NCBI GenBank assembly: GCA_025769875.1
Contig: JAGFNK010001030.1
Location: 1 to 16,143 of the forward strand
Direction of reading: 5' to 3'
Source of the DNA: Russula earlei
Lineage: Eukaryota > Basidiomycota > Agaricomycetes > Russulales > Russulaceae
Length of the DNA stretch: 16,143 nucleotides
A program made the translations under genes and the position numbers. Positions 1 to 8,872 of this stretch are shown here, one piece after another; positions within the stretch are counted from its first letter, which is position 1; every line of letters starts with the position of its first letter. The notes under the pieces are model-generated. The model saw nothing but the letters and a program-made list of their open reading frames with translations, was not told the DNA's origin and ran no database searches.

Positions 1-700
1 TTGCAAAAGATTCTTAGCGATGTTTCCATCGTCTGATTCGTTCTTTCTGATTGTCCATCTGTCTGGGATGGTAGGCAGTGCTGATATTCTGTTTGATATG
101 CAGCTGGTCGCAAAGTTCCCTAATGAACTTGGAACTTATTAGTTTATCTCGATCGGATATGATCTTGCTTGGTACTCCCACAAATGGGAATATTCTGTCC
201 TTGTAGAGCTGTGCTAGCTCTTCTGCGTCCATTTCTTCTTTGCAAGGAAGCAAGATGACGCCTTTAGTACAATCGTGGTCAGTGACAGTCAATATACTGT
301 CATATCCTTTCGACTTTGGCAATTTGACCACAAAGTCCATGCTGACAGTCGAGAAGGGAGTAGCCCCTTCTTCTGGTGGAATGGGATACAAGGGAGGTCG
401 ATTTGGATGAGTGTTTGACTTGTTACTTTGGCAAATTGCGCATCCTTCCACATATCGATCGACAAAGCGTCTTATGGTGGGCCACCAGTAGTATCGCATC
501 ATTCCCAGTAATGTTTTAGCTTTTCCTGGGTGTCCTGCTGTGGGACTGTCATGATACTGTTCCAGTAACGTCCTGTGGGTTCCTTCGCCTGTAACCACCA
601 AGGCTTCATTCTTCCACCATAAGTTATGTCGCTTCTCCAGTCGGTGTCTCTGTACCCAATCAAGTAAATAATATCGGTGTCTTTCTTCCCCTTGTTGTTG
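1..700 (-). pseudogene. IN: Integrase, element 1, partial (cut by window edge)
   Basis: The HHCC zinc finger is complete (residues 17, 24, 54 and 57 counted from 601), and the DDE core shows Asp89 (SMDF), Asp150 (IISDRD) and Glu187. The last spacing is one residue longer than DD35E because of an extra residue in the block that normally reads HPQTDGQ. The frame extends upstream past 601 to an A-rich stretch near 700, where a shift separates it from the tail of RNase H. A stop follows soon after the Glu (near 14). The C-terminal domain lies beyond position 1. Confidence 0.88.
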
Positions 701-759
701 TTTTTTTCTTTATCCGTTCTTCCAATGCAGTAGTGTGCATTACTCGAATAAAAAGATGG

Positions 760-1437
760 TCAGGTAGCGACCACTTCTTCTTTATCCCCTTGTCCATCGT
801 CAAGGTCAGGTCTCCTTGACAGGGCATCTGCTTTATTCCTTGCCCCTGCCTGATGTTTCAATTCTAAGTCGAAGTCCGCCAAGAAGGTAATGTATCTTGC
901 CACTCGACCATTTATTCGCTGAGGGTGTCGGTAATGCAACAGGTTCGCATGGTCTGTATAAACCACCACCTTATGCTTTGCTCCCATGAGTAGGTGTCGC
1001 CAGTGTTTCAAGGCTCGCACCATGGCTAAGAACTCTTTGTCCCATATGTCGTAGTTCTTCTCTGCTTGTTTCAAGGCTGCTGAGAAGTAACCTATTGGCC
1101 TCCTCTTTCCTTGTTCGTCCTTCTGGAATAATACTGCTCCAATGGCATAATTGGACGCGTCTACTTCTAGTTCAAAGGGTCGCTCTTCATCAGGATGGAG
1201 CAGGACAGGGTCAGAAGATACTATCTGGACAAGTCATTCCAGAGCATCTTTGCATTCTTGGGTCCATTCAAATGGCACCCCTTTCTTTGTCAAGGCAATA
1301 ATGGGTCGAGCAATCTGACTGAATCCTCGAATGAAAGCCCTATTGTAACTGAGGACTCCCATGACTTTGCGCACTTCATGTACGTCCTTGATTTTCCCGA
1401 GGCCAGTCCGTGATTCCTCGGACTTTGGAGGCCTCAA
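760..1437 (-). pseudogene. RH: RT connection and RNase H, element 1
   Basis: This is one continuous frame except for a TGA at 1234-1236. It starts with the connection region (VRKVMGVLSYNRAFI, FSQIARPI) and leads into RNase H. Visible catalytic acids are Asp of DASNYAIGAVL (codon at 1159-1161), Glu of DKEFLAMV and Asp of YTDHANL. The domain ends with the typical ADALSRRPD block. RNase H removes the RNA strand during reverse transcription. Apart from the stop the domain looks complete. Confidence 0.88.
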
Positions 1438-2312
1438 TCTTCATCTTCCCTTTGTCTATGTCCCATCCTAGCATGGTTAGTTTTCGCACCATGAACCTGG
1501 CACTTCTGGGGTTTCAGGAAGTATGACTTTTCTGCATCAGCGTGAGCAGTTCGTTGACACATTGCTCATGGATTTCTAGTTGTCCAGGACTGTCCCCCGT
1601 GGCAATTCCAAAGTCATCGAGATAGTTGACCATGTATTCTGCCCATCGATCTAGCCAGTCACCGAAGTCTCTTCTCATCAGCCTAGTAAAGAAGGCTGGT
1701 GTGTTCTTGAGCCCAAAATACATGACGTTGGGCAGGTAGGTTCCATATGGCGTCTTGAAGGCTGCCTTCCAGCGATCTCCTTCTGCCAGTCGCACATTAT
1801 TGTATCCCCATCGTATATCGAATTTGGAGAAGACCTTTTTCCCTCGGAGTCTTTTCCACCTCTTGTTCCAGATGTGGTAAGGGTTCATTGTCTCGTCTGG
1901 TCCACTGATTTAGTCGTAGATAGTCTACAATGATCCTCTTCTCCTTGCTGTCCTTCTTGCCAATGAAGAACACTGGAGATGTGTAGCTGGATGGACCTGG
2001 AGTGATTTATCGCTTCTCTACTTCATCAGCTAGGAATCTCTTGAGGTATTCTCGCTCATCTCGTGTTAGGGGGGTACACTTTGCAGTTTAGTTCCTTTGG
2101 TGCATCAGGTAACAGCTCTATCTGCATGTCTGGTTCCCTTGGTGGTGGGAACCTCTGGGATTTCTCTTCTGAGAAGACATCTGCAAAGCGGGTGGAAATT
2201 GCTTTGGAACATTGGCAAGGGGATCCTCTCTTTCCTGTGGTTTAATCGACTGCTGGGCCCACTTCTGAGCAATAGTCGTCTTTTGTAGGTAAATGGCTTC
2301 CCCTTTCTTCAA
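1438..2312 (-). pseudogene. RT: Reverse transcriptase, element 1, multiple frameshifts
   Basis: The pieces line up with a Ty3/gypsy RT in order. They are a lead-in with FADVFSEE, the DERE-type start, a fingers segment TSPVFFIGKKD with RIIVDYLRLNQ, then FSKFDIRWGYNN (first catalytic Asp), FGLKNTPAFF, and the active site YLDDFG at 1613-1624. All three catalytic aspartates are present. Frame changes occur near 2190, in a C-run near 2071-2076, and near 1850, and a TAA interrupts the fingers segment near 2010. The 124-codon piece 1514-1888 is the longest uninterrupted part. Confidence 0.88.
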
Positions 2313-2315
2313 TTG

Positions 2316-2760
2316 TCAGTTTTCATCTCTTGCTCGCTTTTGGAGTTTTGCGACATAGAGATCCAGGTACTTGTATCGAGCAGTCTCAATTTGTGCCGTT
2401 CCTTCCATCAGCTGTCCTTTCTTCCAGTTGATGGTGGGGTCGAATTCATATAGGAAGGGATATCCCAGGATGACCCGATCCGTTCCTAAATCTGTGAGAT
2501 AGAACCTTTGCAAGCTCTCCTTCTCCTTGTATCGGACGTGAAGCCAGCAGTAATGGGTGAGTTCCCCTTGCTTATTCTGGGTTCCGTCGATGTTTCGTAC
2601 TAACATGGGTTCATGTAGTTCTTGTTTCCCAATCTTCAGTCTTTTCCAAGCTGAGTGATCGATGAAGTTGCTCCACTGTCCAGTAGAGCAGATTCCTCGG
2701 CCGTTGTGTGTGCAGTGACGAAAGTGAACGGAATATTCATAGCATTCAGTCTTCTAATGT
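2316..2760 (-). pseudogene. PR: Retropepsin-like aspartic protease, element 1, frameshifted
   Basis: The protease cleaves Gag-Pol. The catalytic motif LLDSGATS is at 2669-2690, in a frame that begins near 2760. Directly after it the reading moves to a second frame (open to 2316), which carries NIDGTQN, a flap-like region and the downstream VILGYPFL motif matching the usual I-L-G block. A deletion of one or two bases next to the active site explains the shift. Gag ends at 2812 in a third frame, so gag and PR would need either a programmed shift or, more likely here, a lesion. Confidence 0.8.
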
Positions 2761-2811
2761 ACACTTGCAACACACTATTCTTCCTAAGCCAGGCCGTCGA
2801 CTTAGGTGTTC

Positions 2812-4329
2812 CTAAAAACCCTGTTCCATCAGTTCTTCCAACAAGTCCTCCTTTTGTTTGGTGGACATCTTCTTTATGGACGCCGAGGAGGAGCTCTTGT
2901 TATAGGTAGGAGGAGGAGATGTAGATCGCCTGGAGACAGTGCTTTCATTTCCACTGTCCCCTGAGTCGTCCTCCTTCTCTGTTTCCAGAGCTTGAGCTTT
3001 CCCTTTGTCCCTTGGGTTACTTGATTTCTTCTTGACTCTGTCTTTGTCAGGACAGTTCTGACTGATATGTCCTGCTTTCTTGCAGATAAAGCATTTCCCT
3101 TCTGCTAGCAGTTTCTTCTTTTCCTCTGTCAGAGGAGGGCGTCGCTTGGTCCTTGCTGCATCAGTGGATACTGAGTCCACTTCCATTGCATTCAGATCTC
3201 TTTGGTTTCGCCTTTTCCCAACCTGTAGGGATTTCATGCGATTTTCCCTGGTGGTCAACGATCCACCTCCAGATCCAATATTGGCTTTCATGAGCTGGTC
3301 TCTGGCCTGTTCTTCCCTAGCAGCATTGATCCATGCTCGTAGATCATTGATGGCAGGTATGTCTCTGACTGGTCGATTGTAGATTCATCGCACCAGCCAG
3401 GTGATTAGGCCAGCCTTGTAGGCTTCTACTGCTCCTGGTGAATTCTGGTCCCATCCTGCTTTACTGAGCAGAACAAGGAATTTGCTAGTATAGTCATCCA
3501 GCGATGCTGCTTTAAACATAGACAATTGTTGTAGCTCCATGAAAGCGTCTTCAGGCTCTGTGGTGTCTTTGAATTCTCTGAAGAAGTCATCCACAAATTC
3601 GGTCCAAAAGAGCATGTCAGTTGGATCTAGCTGCACTGGTGCATAAGGAGACGGTGGGTCCCCATTTCTTTTTGCTTCTACCAGGTTCGTTTGATTGACC
3701 ACCCATTCATGTACTTTCTCTCCTTTGATGTAGGTGAGAGCTAGGGCTACTCGCTTCATTGGAATAGTCATGGTCGGGTTGTCGCTGTTGAGCAGATTCC
3801 ATAGATTGAAATCCTGGACAAAGTACTTCATCTTTTTCCTGTCTCCTTTGAAGACTTTGGGAGGGTCTCCTTTTAGAGATCCGTTACCCCCATGGGGGCC
3901 TGGTGCCGGCTGAGGTGCCAGATTCACCCCTGGTCCTACAGGAGGTGCTGCTGGTGGTCCCCCTGCTGGAGGGCCTCCTCCAGGTGGGCCTCCTCCTGGT
4001 ACTGGTGGACCTCCAGGTCCGAAGGGGACTCCTCCACCTCCAGGTGGTCCTCCTGCTCCAGGTGGGCCACCTCCAGGGTTTACTACGATGGTGGGCCCTG
4101 CTCTTCCACCTGCTGTCTGAGTGGCAATGGTGGCTGTCTGCGTTGCTGCAATGGTAGCCATTTCGACTGATTCTTCTGGCTCTTCAACGATTGTTGGTTC
4201 AATGGGCGAGACGTGTACTGTCTGCTCTAGTTTTTCAGCTAGCTCCAATACTTCTGGTGCTTCTGCTTTCTGATCTGTAGTCGGAGGGTCCAACTGTTCT
4301 GTTTCTCCACTTGATGATTTTTGTATCAA
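2812..4329 (-). pseudogene. gag: gag polyprotein with CCHC zinc knuckle, element 1
   Basis: Gag packages the element RNA into cytoplasmic particles. The frame runs through a Pro/Gly-rich array (residues about 85-145 counted from 4329), then a retrotransposon gag core (about 155-310, including FFREFKD and a LDDYTSKFLVLLSKAG-like motif). It is then cut by a TGA at 3385-3387 and continues in the same frame. The second part holds a basic region and a zinc knuckle, CFICKKAGHISQNC (C-x2-C-x4-H-x4-C, at 3052-3093), followed by a Ser-rich tail ending at 2812. One nonsense change and the upstream frame break are the only lesions seen here, so this is the best preserved part of the element. Confidence 0.85.
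3895..4077 (-). repeat. Pro/Gly-rich low-complexity array in gag
   Basis: About 60 codons of GGPPGGG-type repeats lie between the acidic N-terminal part and the gag core. At DNA level this is a run of CCTCCAGGTGGN units on the plus strand. It probably acts as a flexible linker and is prone to length change. Confidence 0.8.
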
Positions 4330-4921
4330 TGGAGCTGGGTCGTCTACTACTGGGTCTCTGGGTTTCCCAATGAGTAGTATAAGGATCTGTCTTGGTTCCT
4401 AAACCTAGGACCTTATACTCGTCGATGTCTTTGTCCTCTCCTGCGTAGGGACGTCCTTTGTGGTAATCAACAAAGTACCACTGATCGTTGATGTATTCAC
4501 AAGGAAGGTAGCTTCCTTTGTATCAGACCTCGTATCTGTTAGGCCCTTCCTGGTCTGCCCAACACCAGATGGCAGCTCCTTTGATTCCTGAGGGTAGATC
4601 GTCCCTCTCTCTAGCTTTGAACCAACCAAATGTGGTTCCTTGCTTTGATTTCTGGTTGAACTTTATGCGTATGCTATGTTCTCCTTCGATTTCCAGTTTG
4701 TCCACTCGCCACTGCCTTTCCTAGGGAGTCGGGACTTGTCTGCCCTCTTACCACTGTCTATGCCAATGACAGTAGGGGTCTTTACAGAAGTATGCATGTG
4801 TCCAACCATGCTGCTCGTCGAGAGTCACGTAGTACACCTTCTTCTTGTCGTGGAGAGGTCTGTATAGATTCTCCCCCTTGACTACTTCAGCGTAGGTTGC
4901 TGACCGTATGATGACTAGATC
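4330..4921 (-). pseudogene. Upstream gag-like segment of element 1, broken
   Basis: One minus-strand frame, open from just after a TAA at 4922-4924, reads like protein for about 200 codons and is rich in W, Y, H and charged residues. It includes a C-x4-C-x-H cluster (YFCKDPYCHWH) and a segment ending ..KDIDEYKVLG. It carries three in-frame stops (4748-4750, 4721-4723, 4523-4525), and a 1-nt shift is needed before about 4330 to enter the gag frame. No in-frame ATG precedes the conserved-looking part. An ATA codon near its beginning could be a mutated start. I do not recognise a domain. It is probably the N-terminal part of the gag polyprotein of this family, or a separate leader ORF. Confidence 0.5.
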
Positions 4922-4959
4922 TTAGTCCTTTAGGCTTCCTGCCTATTTCTGGTTCGCTT

Positions 4960-4977
4960 TCACAGCGATGTCTGTGA
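4960..4977 (-). other. Stem-loop next to the primer-binding site
   Basis: TCACAG and CTGTGA form a 6-bp stem with a 6-nt loop, starting 3 nt downstream of the primer-binding site in the transcript direction. Self-primed elements are known to need extra RNA structure around the primer duplex. That this hairpin serves so is inference. Confidence 0.4.
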
Positions 4978-4980
4978 TAG

Positions 4981-4992
4981 AAGCTCGACTTA
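4981..4992 (-). other. Self-complementary primer-binding site (Tf1-like)
   Basis: The minus strand immediately after the LTR reads TAAGTCGAGCTT. Its exact complement, AAGCTCGACTTA, lies at 5198-5187 in the same strand, 34 nt after the first T of the TATA box, so the 5' end of the RNA could fold back and pair with it over 12 bp. In Tf1 and related elements the mRNA 5' end primes its own reverse transcription from such a site. No classical tRNA-primer start (TGG...) is found at this spot. Confidence 0.75.
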
Positions 4993-5186
4993 TGTTAAGG
5001 CTCCAAAGTGCCTTTAATAAGATCAATGGTCGCGTCTATAAACGCGTCCTACCAATGCAGATATGCTTGAGTCAAGCAAGCAATACTCGTGGAGGGGAAG
5101 GAGTATTAGATCCTTCTAGAGTATGACAACAAGATGAGAGGGGCTCTGCAGACGGGGTAGGAGTCAACTGTTTGGGATTGGCAAAC

Positions 5187-5198
5187 TAAGTCGAGCTT
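5187..5198 (-). promoter_or_regulatory. Predicted transcript 5' end / self-primer of element 1
   Basis: On the minus strand this 12-mer (AAGCTCGACTTA) pairs perfectly with the primer-binding site at 4981-4992, and pairing stops on both sides. It is at the expected start distance from the TATA box. The role as start site and primer is inferred from Tf1-type elements. Confidence 0.6.
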
Positions 5199-5224
5199 AA
5201 GGCTCAACTGTTTCTACTGGAGGC

Positions 5225-5232
5225 TTTATATA
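5225..5232 (-). promoter_or_regulatory. TATA box in LTR of element 1
   Basis: The minus strand reads TATATAAA within GGCTATATAAAGCC. Transcription about 30-35 nt downstream would begin near 5198, exactly where the segment complementary to the primer-binding site begins. This agreement supports both calls. It is the only good TATA match seen in the LTR. Confidence 0.75.
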
Positions 5233-5580
5233 GCCCTACAGGGATAAGGTTCATGCTACTGTAGTACTGGTTGGTGCTATAGAAGCAAAAGGCGGCTCAT
5301 AGAAGCGAGGTTGCTTCTATGTAAATGATCTTGGTGCTGGAAGCATTAAGTGCTTCCCCAATCAAGGAATCAATGTACGTGGCGGTACAGGAACATCTGG
5401 GACAGAAGCAATGCTATTCATTGCTCCTTCAGTACATCTTCTGGAAGATATGATCAACGCGCTCCGAACGCGATATCAATGAACATAAACGATCAAGATC
5501 TGACGCACGCATGATGCAAACGGTGCAGTCCATAGCTCAGGTGTTGCGGCATCTTCTGGACCCCAAACCACTCAGTAACA

Positions 5581-5903
5581 AAGAGGAGCCATTCACCATA
5601 GCACAGGAAACTTATCTGCCAATCAGTAAGTGCCTCTAACTCAACCAAGAACAGAGAACTCTTACCATCAACCTATCAAAGACAGCAATTCATCATATTG
5701 TCAAGTCAACTGCCAATCAGTATCAACCAACCATAGTGCTACATCTCAGCCCAGTAAAACTGAATATAGATTCAACTCATTTATGAATGGAAAATAAAAT
5801 TTATCTTATGAGATCATTGTATCCACTGAAAGGAACATAGTCAACTGGATTGCATTTGGTGTGACACATCCACATGGTGAATGAAGGAAACGGGCTAAGA
5901 GCT
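5581..5903. other. AT-rich spacer without recognisable gene
   Basis: No convincing gene is present. A plus-strand open stretch of about 57 codons ends with TAA near 5797, rich in S, N, Q and T, but it has no start, domain or clear splice support. A 13-nt direct repeat (CTGCCAATCAGTA) occurs at 5616-5628 and 5710-5722. The composition differs sharply from the CpG-rich block that follows. Confidence 0.5.
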
Positions 5904-6449
5904 GGCCAAGAAAACGCACACAACTGAACGGGTGACCTCGCGCGCGCGGGAAACCGTCACGTGTCGTCAGGGTTCCCTGTGCGAATTCGCCGGCCGCGCA
6001 TCCTTCGGTCGGAAATGGGTGTTAGATAGAAACTGAAGAGGAAAGAAGGAAAAACGAACGAACGCACGCGCGCACGCACCGGTAAGACACCACGTCACTG
6101 CGACGTGTGAAGATCGCGCATGCGACGGAGAAAGCAAAGAATACGATAAAATTGAGCAGAGCTCCACACTTGAAAAGTGCGCACGTGGGAGAAAGCGTGC
6201 TGCATGTGGTCAGGTATTCGAATGTGGAGCGGATAAGAGCGAAACTGAAAAGTAAATGAAAGGAAAAACACACGTGTGCGTGGCGAAATAAAGGCCAGTA
6301 ATATTTGGGGGTTTTGGAAGCCGGGAGAATGGCTCCCTGTGGGCCTGCAAATGACCGCGTACATGCGCGCCACGCGAGCTGAACCTGCAAGACATCGTCA
6401 GCACTGTGCAAAGTAGAGAAGAGGGGAGGGAGAAGCGAAAGAAGGGAGA

Positions 6450-6790
6450 AGAACGAAAACGCACTCAAAGGGTGAGACACCCATGGACCGCCTTGACGAC
6501 TGCGTCATCACCGCAGTGCTGCCCGGGCCGTTGCTGTGAGGAGATGGGGTACGAACACGAACACGCGAATGGTCATGCGCGAAAAACGCCGCCTGCAAAG
6601 TGGGCGAACTTCGCACGGTTTTCAGGGCCGGTGGAAGGACGCAAGGTAGAGCTGAGGAGGCAGAGGAAAAAAAATACAGAAAGGGCGAAAACGCACGAAA
6701 TGCGTGTCACACGCATGCTCCACTCCCCAGCGCTCTGATGGCTTTGACATCGCAGTGGCGCAGGCCATTCTGTTGCTGTGAGAAGAGGTT
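6450..6790 (+). repeat. Two diverged tandem units, period about 230-240 bp
   Basis: CGAAAACGCAC occurs near 6457 and 6687, and GTTGCTGTGAG near 6530 and 6770. The same order in each unit indicates an old tandem duplication. Confidence 0.55.
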
Positions 6791-6841
6791 AAAAAGAGCG
6801 AGTGAAAGATGATATAAAAAAGATCAAGCGCACCGGGTTCA

Positions 6842-6888
6842 TGGTTGCACAGGATAGTGCTCATGACCATTTTGGTCTTGCACTGGAG
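6842..6888 (+). repeat. Repeat module, inverted copy at 8606-8651
   Basis: GGTTGCACAGGATA, then about 10 variable bases, then CCATTTTGGTCTT, recurs as the reverse complement at 8606-8651 with a few mismatches. Confidence 0.75.
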
Positions 6889-7189
6889 TCGCCACACGTG
6901 CTGGAGGCGATTGTAAAGCAGTGGGCATTGAGGTGCAAAGGAATGCATGATGATGGGAGAGCAAGAGGAATTTTTGCCAGGAGGGACCTGCCGTCGTCAC
7001 GGCCATGGGCACGTCGCCGTCACGACAGCCAGATCGTCACAGTGGCCGTGGGCCATGCTCATGATTCGTGGCCCTCGCGAGGTGGCTATGGCCATGCCCG
7101 AGTCGTCGTCATCGTCACCACTCCAGTGACACAGGAGGAGAGGGAATGGGGCCAGAGGGTGTAAGCATCATGTGCCTGCCTGGGAAGAG

Positions 7190-7310
7190 GGAGACCGGGG
7201 TGGAGTAGAGGGGAGGGGAGAGGAAAGCACGATCCGCACGGCACCGCGACCCCTATTTTCAGAAAAAAAAAAAAAAAACGAAAAAAGAGCGTCGAAACCG
7301 AAAACGCAGC
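7190..7310 (+). repeat. Repeat module, inverted copy at about 8460-8600
   Basis: The order is GACCGGGGTGGAG, a G/A-rich stretch, CGCGACCCCTATTTTCAG, an A-run (about 7262-7278) and CGAAAACGCA-type sequence. The same order is found on the minus strand from 8600 to 8460. Short peptides read from the two copies (…SENRGR…LSSPLPS) look alike only because the DNA is repeated. Confidence 0.75.
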
Positions 7311-7655
7311 GAAGGAGTGTCTGTGTCACATAAAACCTGTCATTGCTCGCCAGGACCGTGCGAGGGATTTGCAAGAGGGGCGAAACCGAAAACGCACCAA
7401 ATCAGTGCCTGGCCCTTACAAACCCGTCGTCGCGCGAATGCCCGCGAATGGTCGCGTACATGCGTGGTGTTGACACGTCGTGAACGTGCAGAGAGGGGTG
7501 GGGTGGATGAGAGGGAGGGCAGAGGGAGAGGGTAGAGGCCAGGAGAGGAGAGGACGATTCGCAGGGCCACGCGGTTGCAAAAAGATCACCGTGCACCCGG
7601 TCATAAAAGGCGATCGTACACGCGCTGTGTTGACCCTTCATGGACATCTAGCTAG

Positions 7656-7733
7656 TGTCAGAGACGACAGAAAAGTGAAGAAAGGGAAAAGGAGGCTCAC
7701 TGGGGTGTGGCGCCAAACGAAACGCGCCGTCGC
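7656..7733 (+). repeat. Repeat module, inverted copies at 9390-9470 and 9045-9115
   Basis: CAGAGACGACAGAAAAG, AAAAGGAGGCTCAC and GGGGTGTGGCGCCAAA are shared with the reverse complement of 9390-9470. A more diverged copy lies at 9045-9115 in the same orientation as 9390-9470. Confidence 0.75.
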
Positions 7734-8819
7734 AGCCCAGGACTGAGCGAGGGATTTGTCAAAAGCCGCGAGAATGGCCCCTTTTTGGCGTGCGAATGGC
7801 CGCGTCCATGCGCTGCGTTGACCCGTCGCTCACAGGAGGCCCCTTTTGGCGGCGTGGGTCAACCGGAGCAGAGGGGAGGGGAGAGGAACGCCGCGCGCTC
7901 GGGAACTGGCATGTATAGGAGCTGGAGAGGAAAAGAAAAAATCAGAAACCATATAGAAATGAAAACGAAAAAACGCACGCGGTCGTGGCCATCGCGAGGT
8001 CGTCATATCCACGGCCGAGTGGTCATGGTCGCCACTGCAGGGGAATGGGTGCCAGTGGGTGGGAGAGCGCTGCCGTGGGGTGGTGGAGACGGCGGAGGAG
8101 ACGGCGGAGGACAGGGATGCGGTATGCGTCGTTGTCGCGCGACCCCTATTCGCGAGCTCGAAGACAATTTTTTTCGCGGCTTGAGAAACATGATGACCCG
8201 ACCTGACCATGCTGGTAAAGGAGACGTGAGTGAGAAGGAAAGGACACCAAAGAAAGAAAGAAGAGACAGGAGACAGTTAAAACAAGAACGGTGGGCGAGC
8301 CACCGGATCGGGCGGTCCCCGGTCGGCCCGGGATGGCAGGTGCTTATCCAAGTGATGTTGCTAAGCGGTGAAAAAATTGCATACTGTACCGCATCCCATC
8401 CCCCAACTCCCGCCGTCGTGCAGTTCAAGACGTTCACGAGGACTTACTTGATGACGGTCTCGGACATCATTTGGTGTGTTTTCGATCTCCCCCCTCCCTT
8501 TTTTTTCGTTTTTCTTTCTGAAAATAGGGGTCGCGCTCCCTTTCGCTTCATCCTTTCCTCTCCCCTCCCCTCGCCTCTGCTCCACCCCGGTCTTCTACTC
8601 GGAGATTTTAAGACCAAAATGGCCATGAAGATTATCCTGTGCAACCGACTGGTGTATGGGTGTCTCACGGGCATCGTGCGTTTTCGCTTTTAGGCCCTTT
8701 TCTTCGCTTTATCAGTTTCCTCTCCGTTCTTTTTTCTTTCCTTCTCACTCACCTCACCTTAACCAGAATGTTCAGGTCGCGTTGTTTATTTAAACACTCA
8801 CTGTTTCTCTTTCGTTTTG

Positions 8820-8872
8820 GTGAGTTTTCGAGCGAGCCCCTTTAATCGCCCCTTTCTAACGTCTCCTTGCAG
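8820..8872 (+). other. Candidate spliceosomal intron inside the repeat block
   Basis: GTGAGT, then CTAAC at 8856-8860, then TTGCAG make a 53-nt sequence with all three fungal intron signals at normal distances. A second one may be 9101-9162 (GTGAGC, GCTAAC, TTTAG). The flanking segment 8873-9100 is open in one frame but has no recognised domain, so the transcript is hypothetical. Confidence 0.35.

Larger units (their letters stand above)
1..5580 (-). mobile_element. Ty3/gypsy LTR retrotransposon, element 1 (decayed, truncated by window edge)
   Basis: Read on the minus strand, this stretch gives a 5' LTR, leader, gag, protease, RT, RNase H and integrase in the Ty3/gypsy order (IN after RNase H). 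The integrase runs off the left edge, so the 3' LTR is not seen. Diagnostic motifs are a CCHC knuckle, DSGA protease, YLDD reverse transcriptase, an RNase H ending in ADALSRRPD, and an HHCC plus DDE integrase. Several in-frame stops and 1-nt shifts break the coding parts, so this copy cannot make its own proteins. Assignment to the superfamily is firm. Membership of the chromovirus lineage is inferred, because the integrase C-terminus is outside the window. Confidence 0.95.
4993..5580 (-). repeat. 5' LTR of element 1 (588 bp)
   Basis: The ends are TGTTA and TAACA in plus-strand reading, a 5-bp inverted terminal repeat with the usual TG...CA. The left end touches a primer-binding site at 4992 and a TATA box sits inside, giving U3 (about 5199-5580) and R-U5 (about 4993-5198). 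The other LTR is off-window, so the borders rest on the termini, the primer site and the distance to gag rather than on a repeat pair. The flanking bases 5581-5585 (AAGAG) would be the target duplication if 5580 is the true edge. Confidence 0.8.

Noticed and set aside
3892..4170. Plus-strand frames opposite gag
   Set aside because: They are shadows of the Pro/Gly array and encode Trp/Ser/Leu-rich low complexity.
1..5580. RIP-type mutation of element 1
   Set aside because: CpG and TpCpG sites remain common and lesions include many indels; no strong C-to-T bias can be claimed by eye.
7262..7278. Poly-A run as a SINE or retrocopy tail
   Set aside because: The A-run lies inside a module and continues into conserved repeat sequence (also in the inverted copy), with no A/B boxes or target duplication.
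7707..8693. 328-codon open frame on the plus strand
   Set aside because: It runs through repeat modules that also occur inverted, has overlapping open frames on the other strand, biased Arg/Gly composition and no domain. High GC makes long chance frames common.
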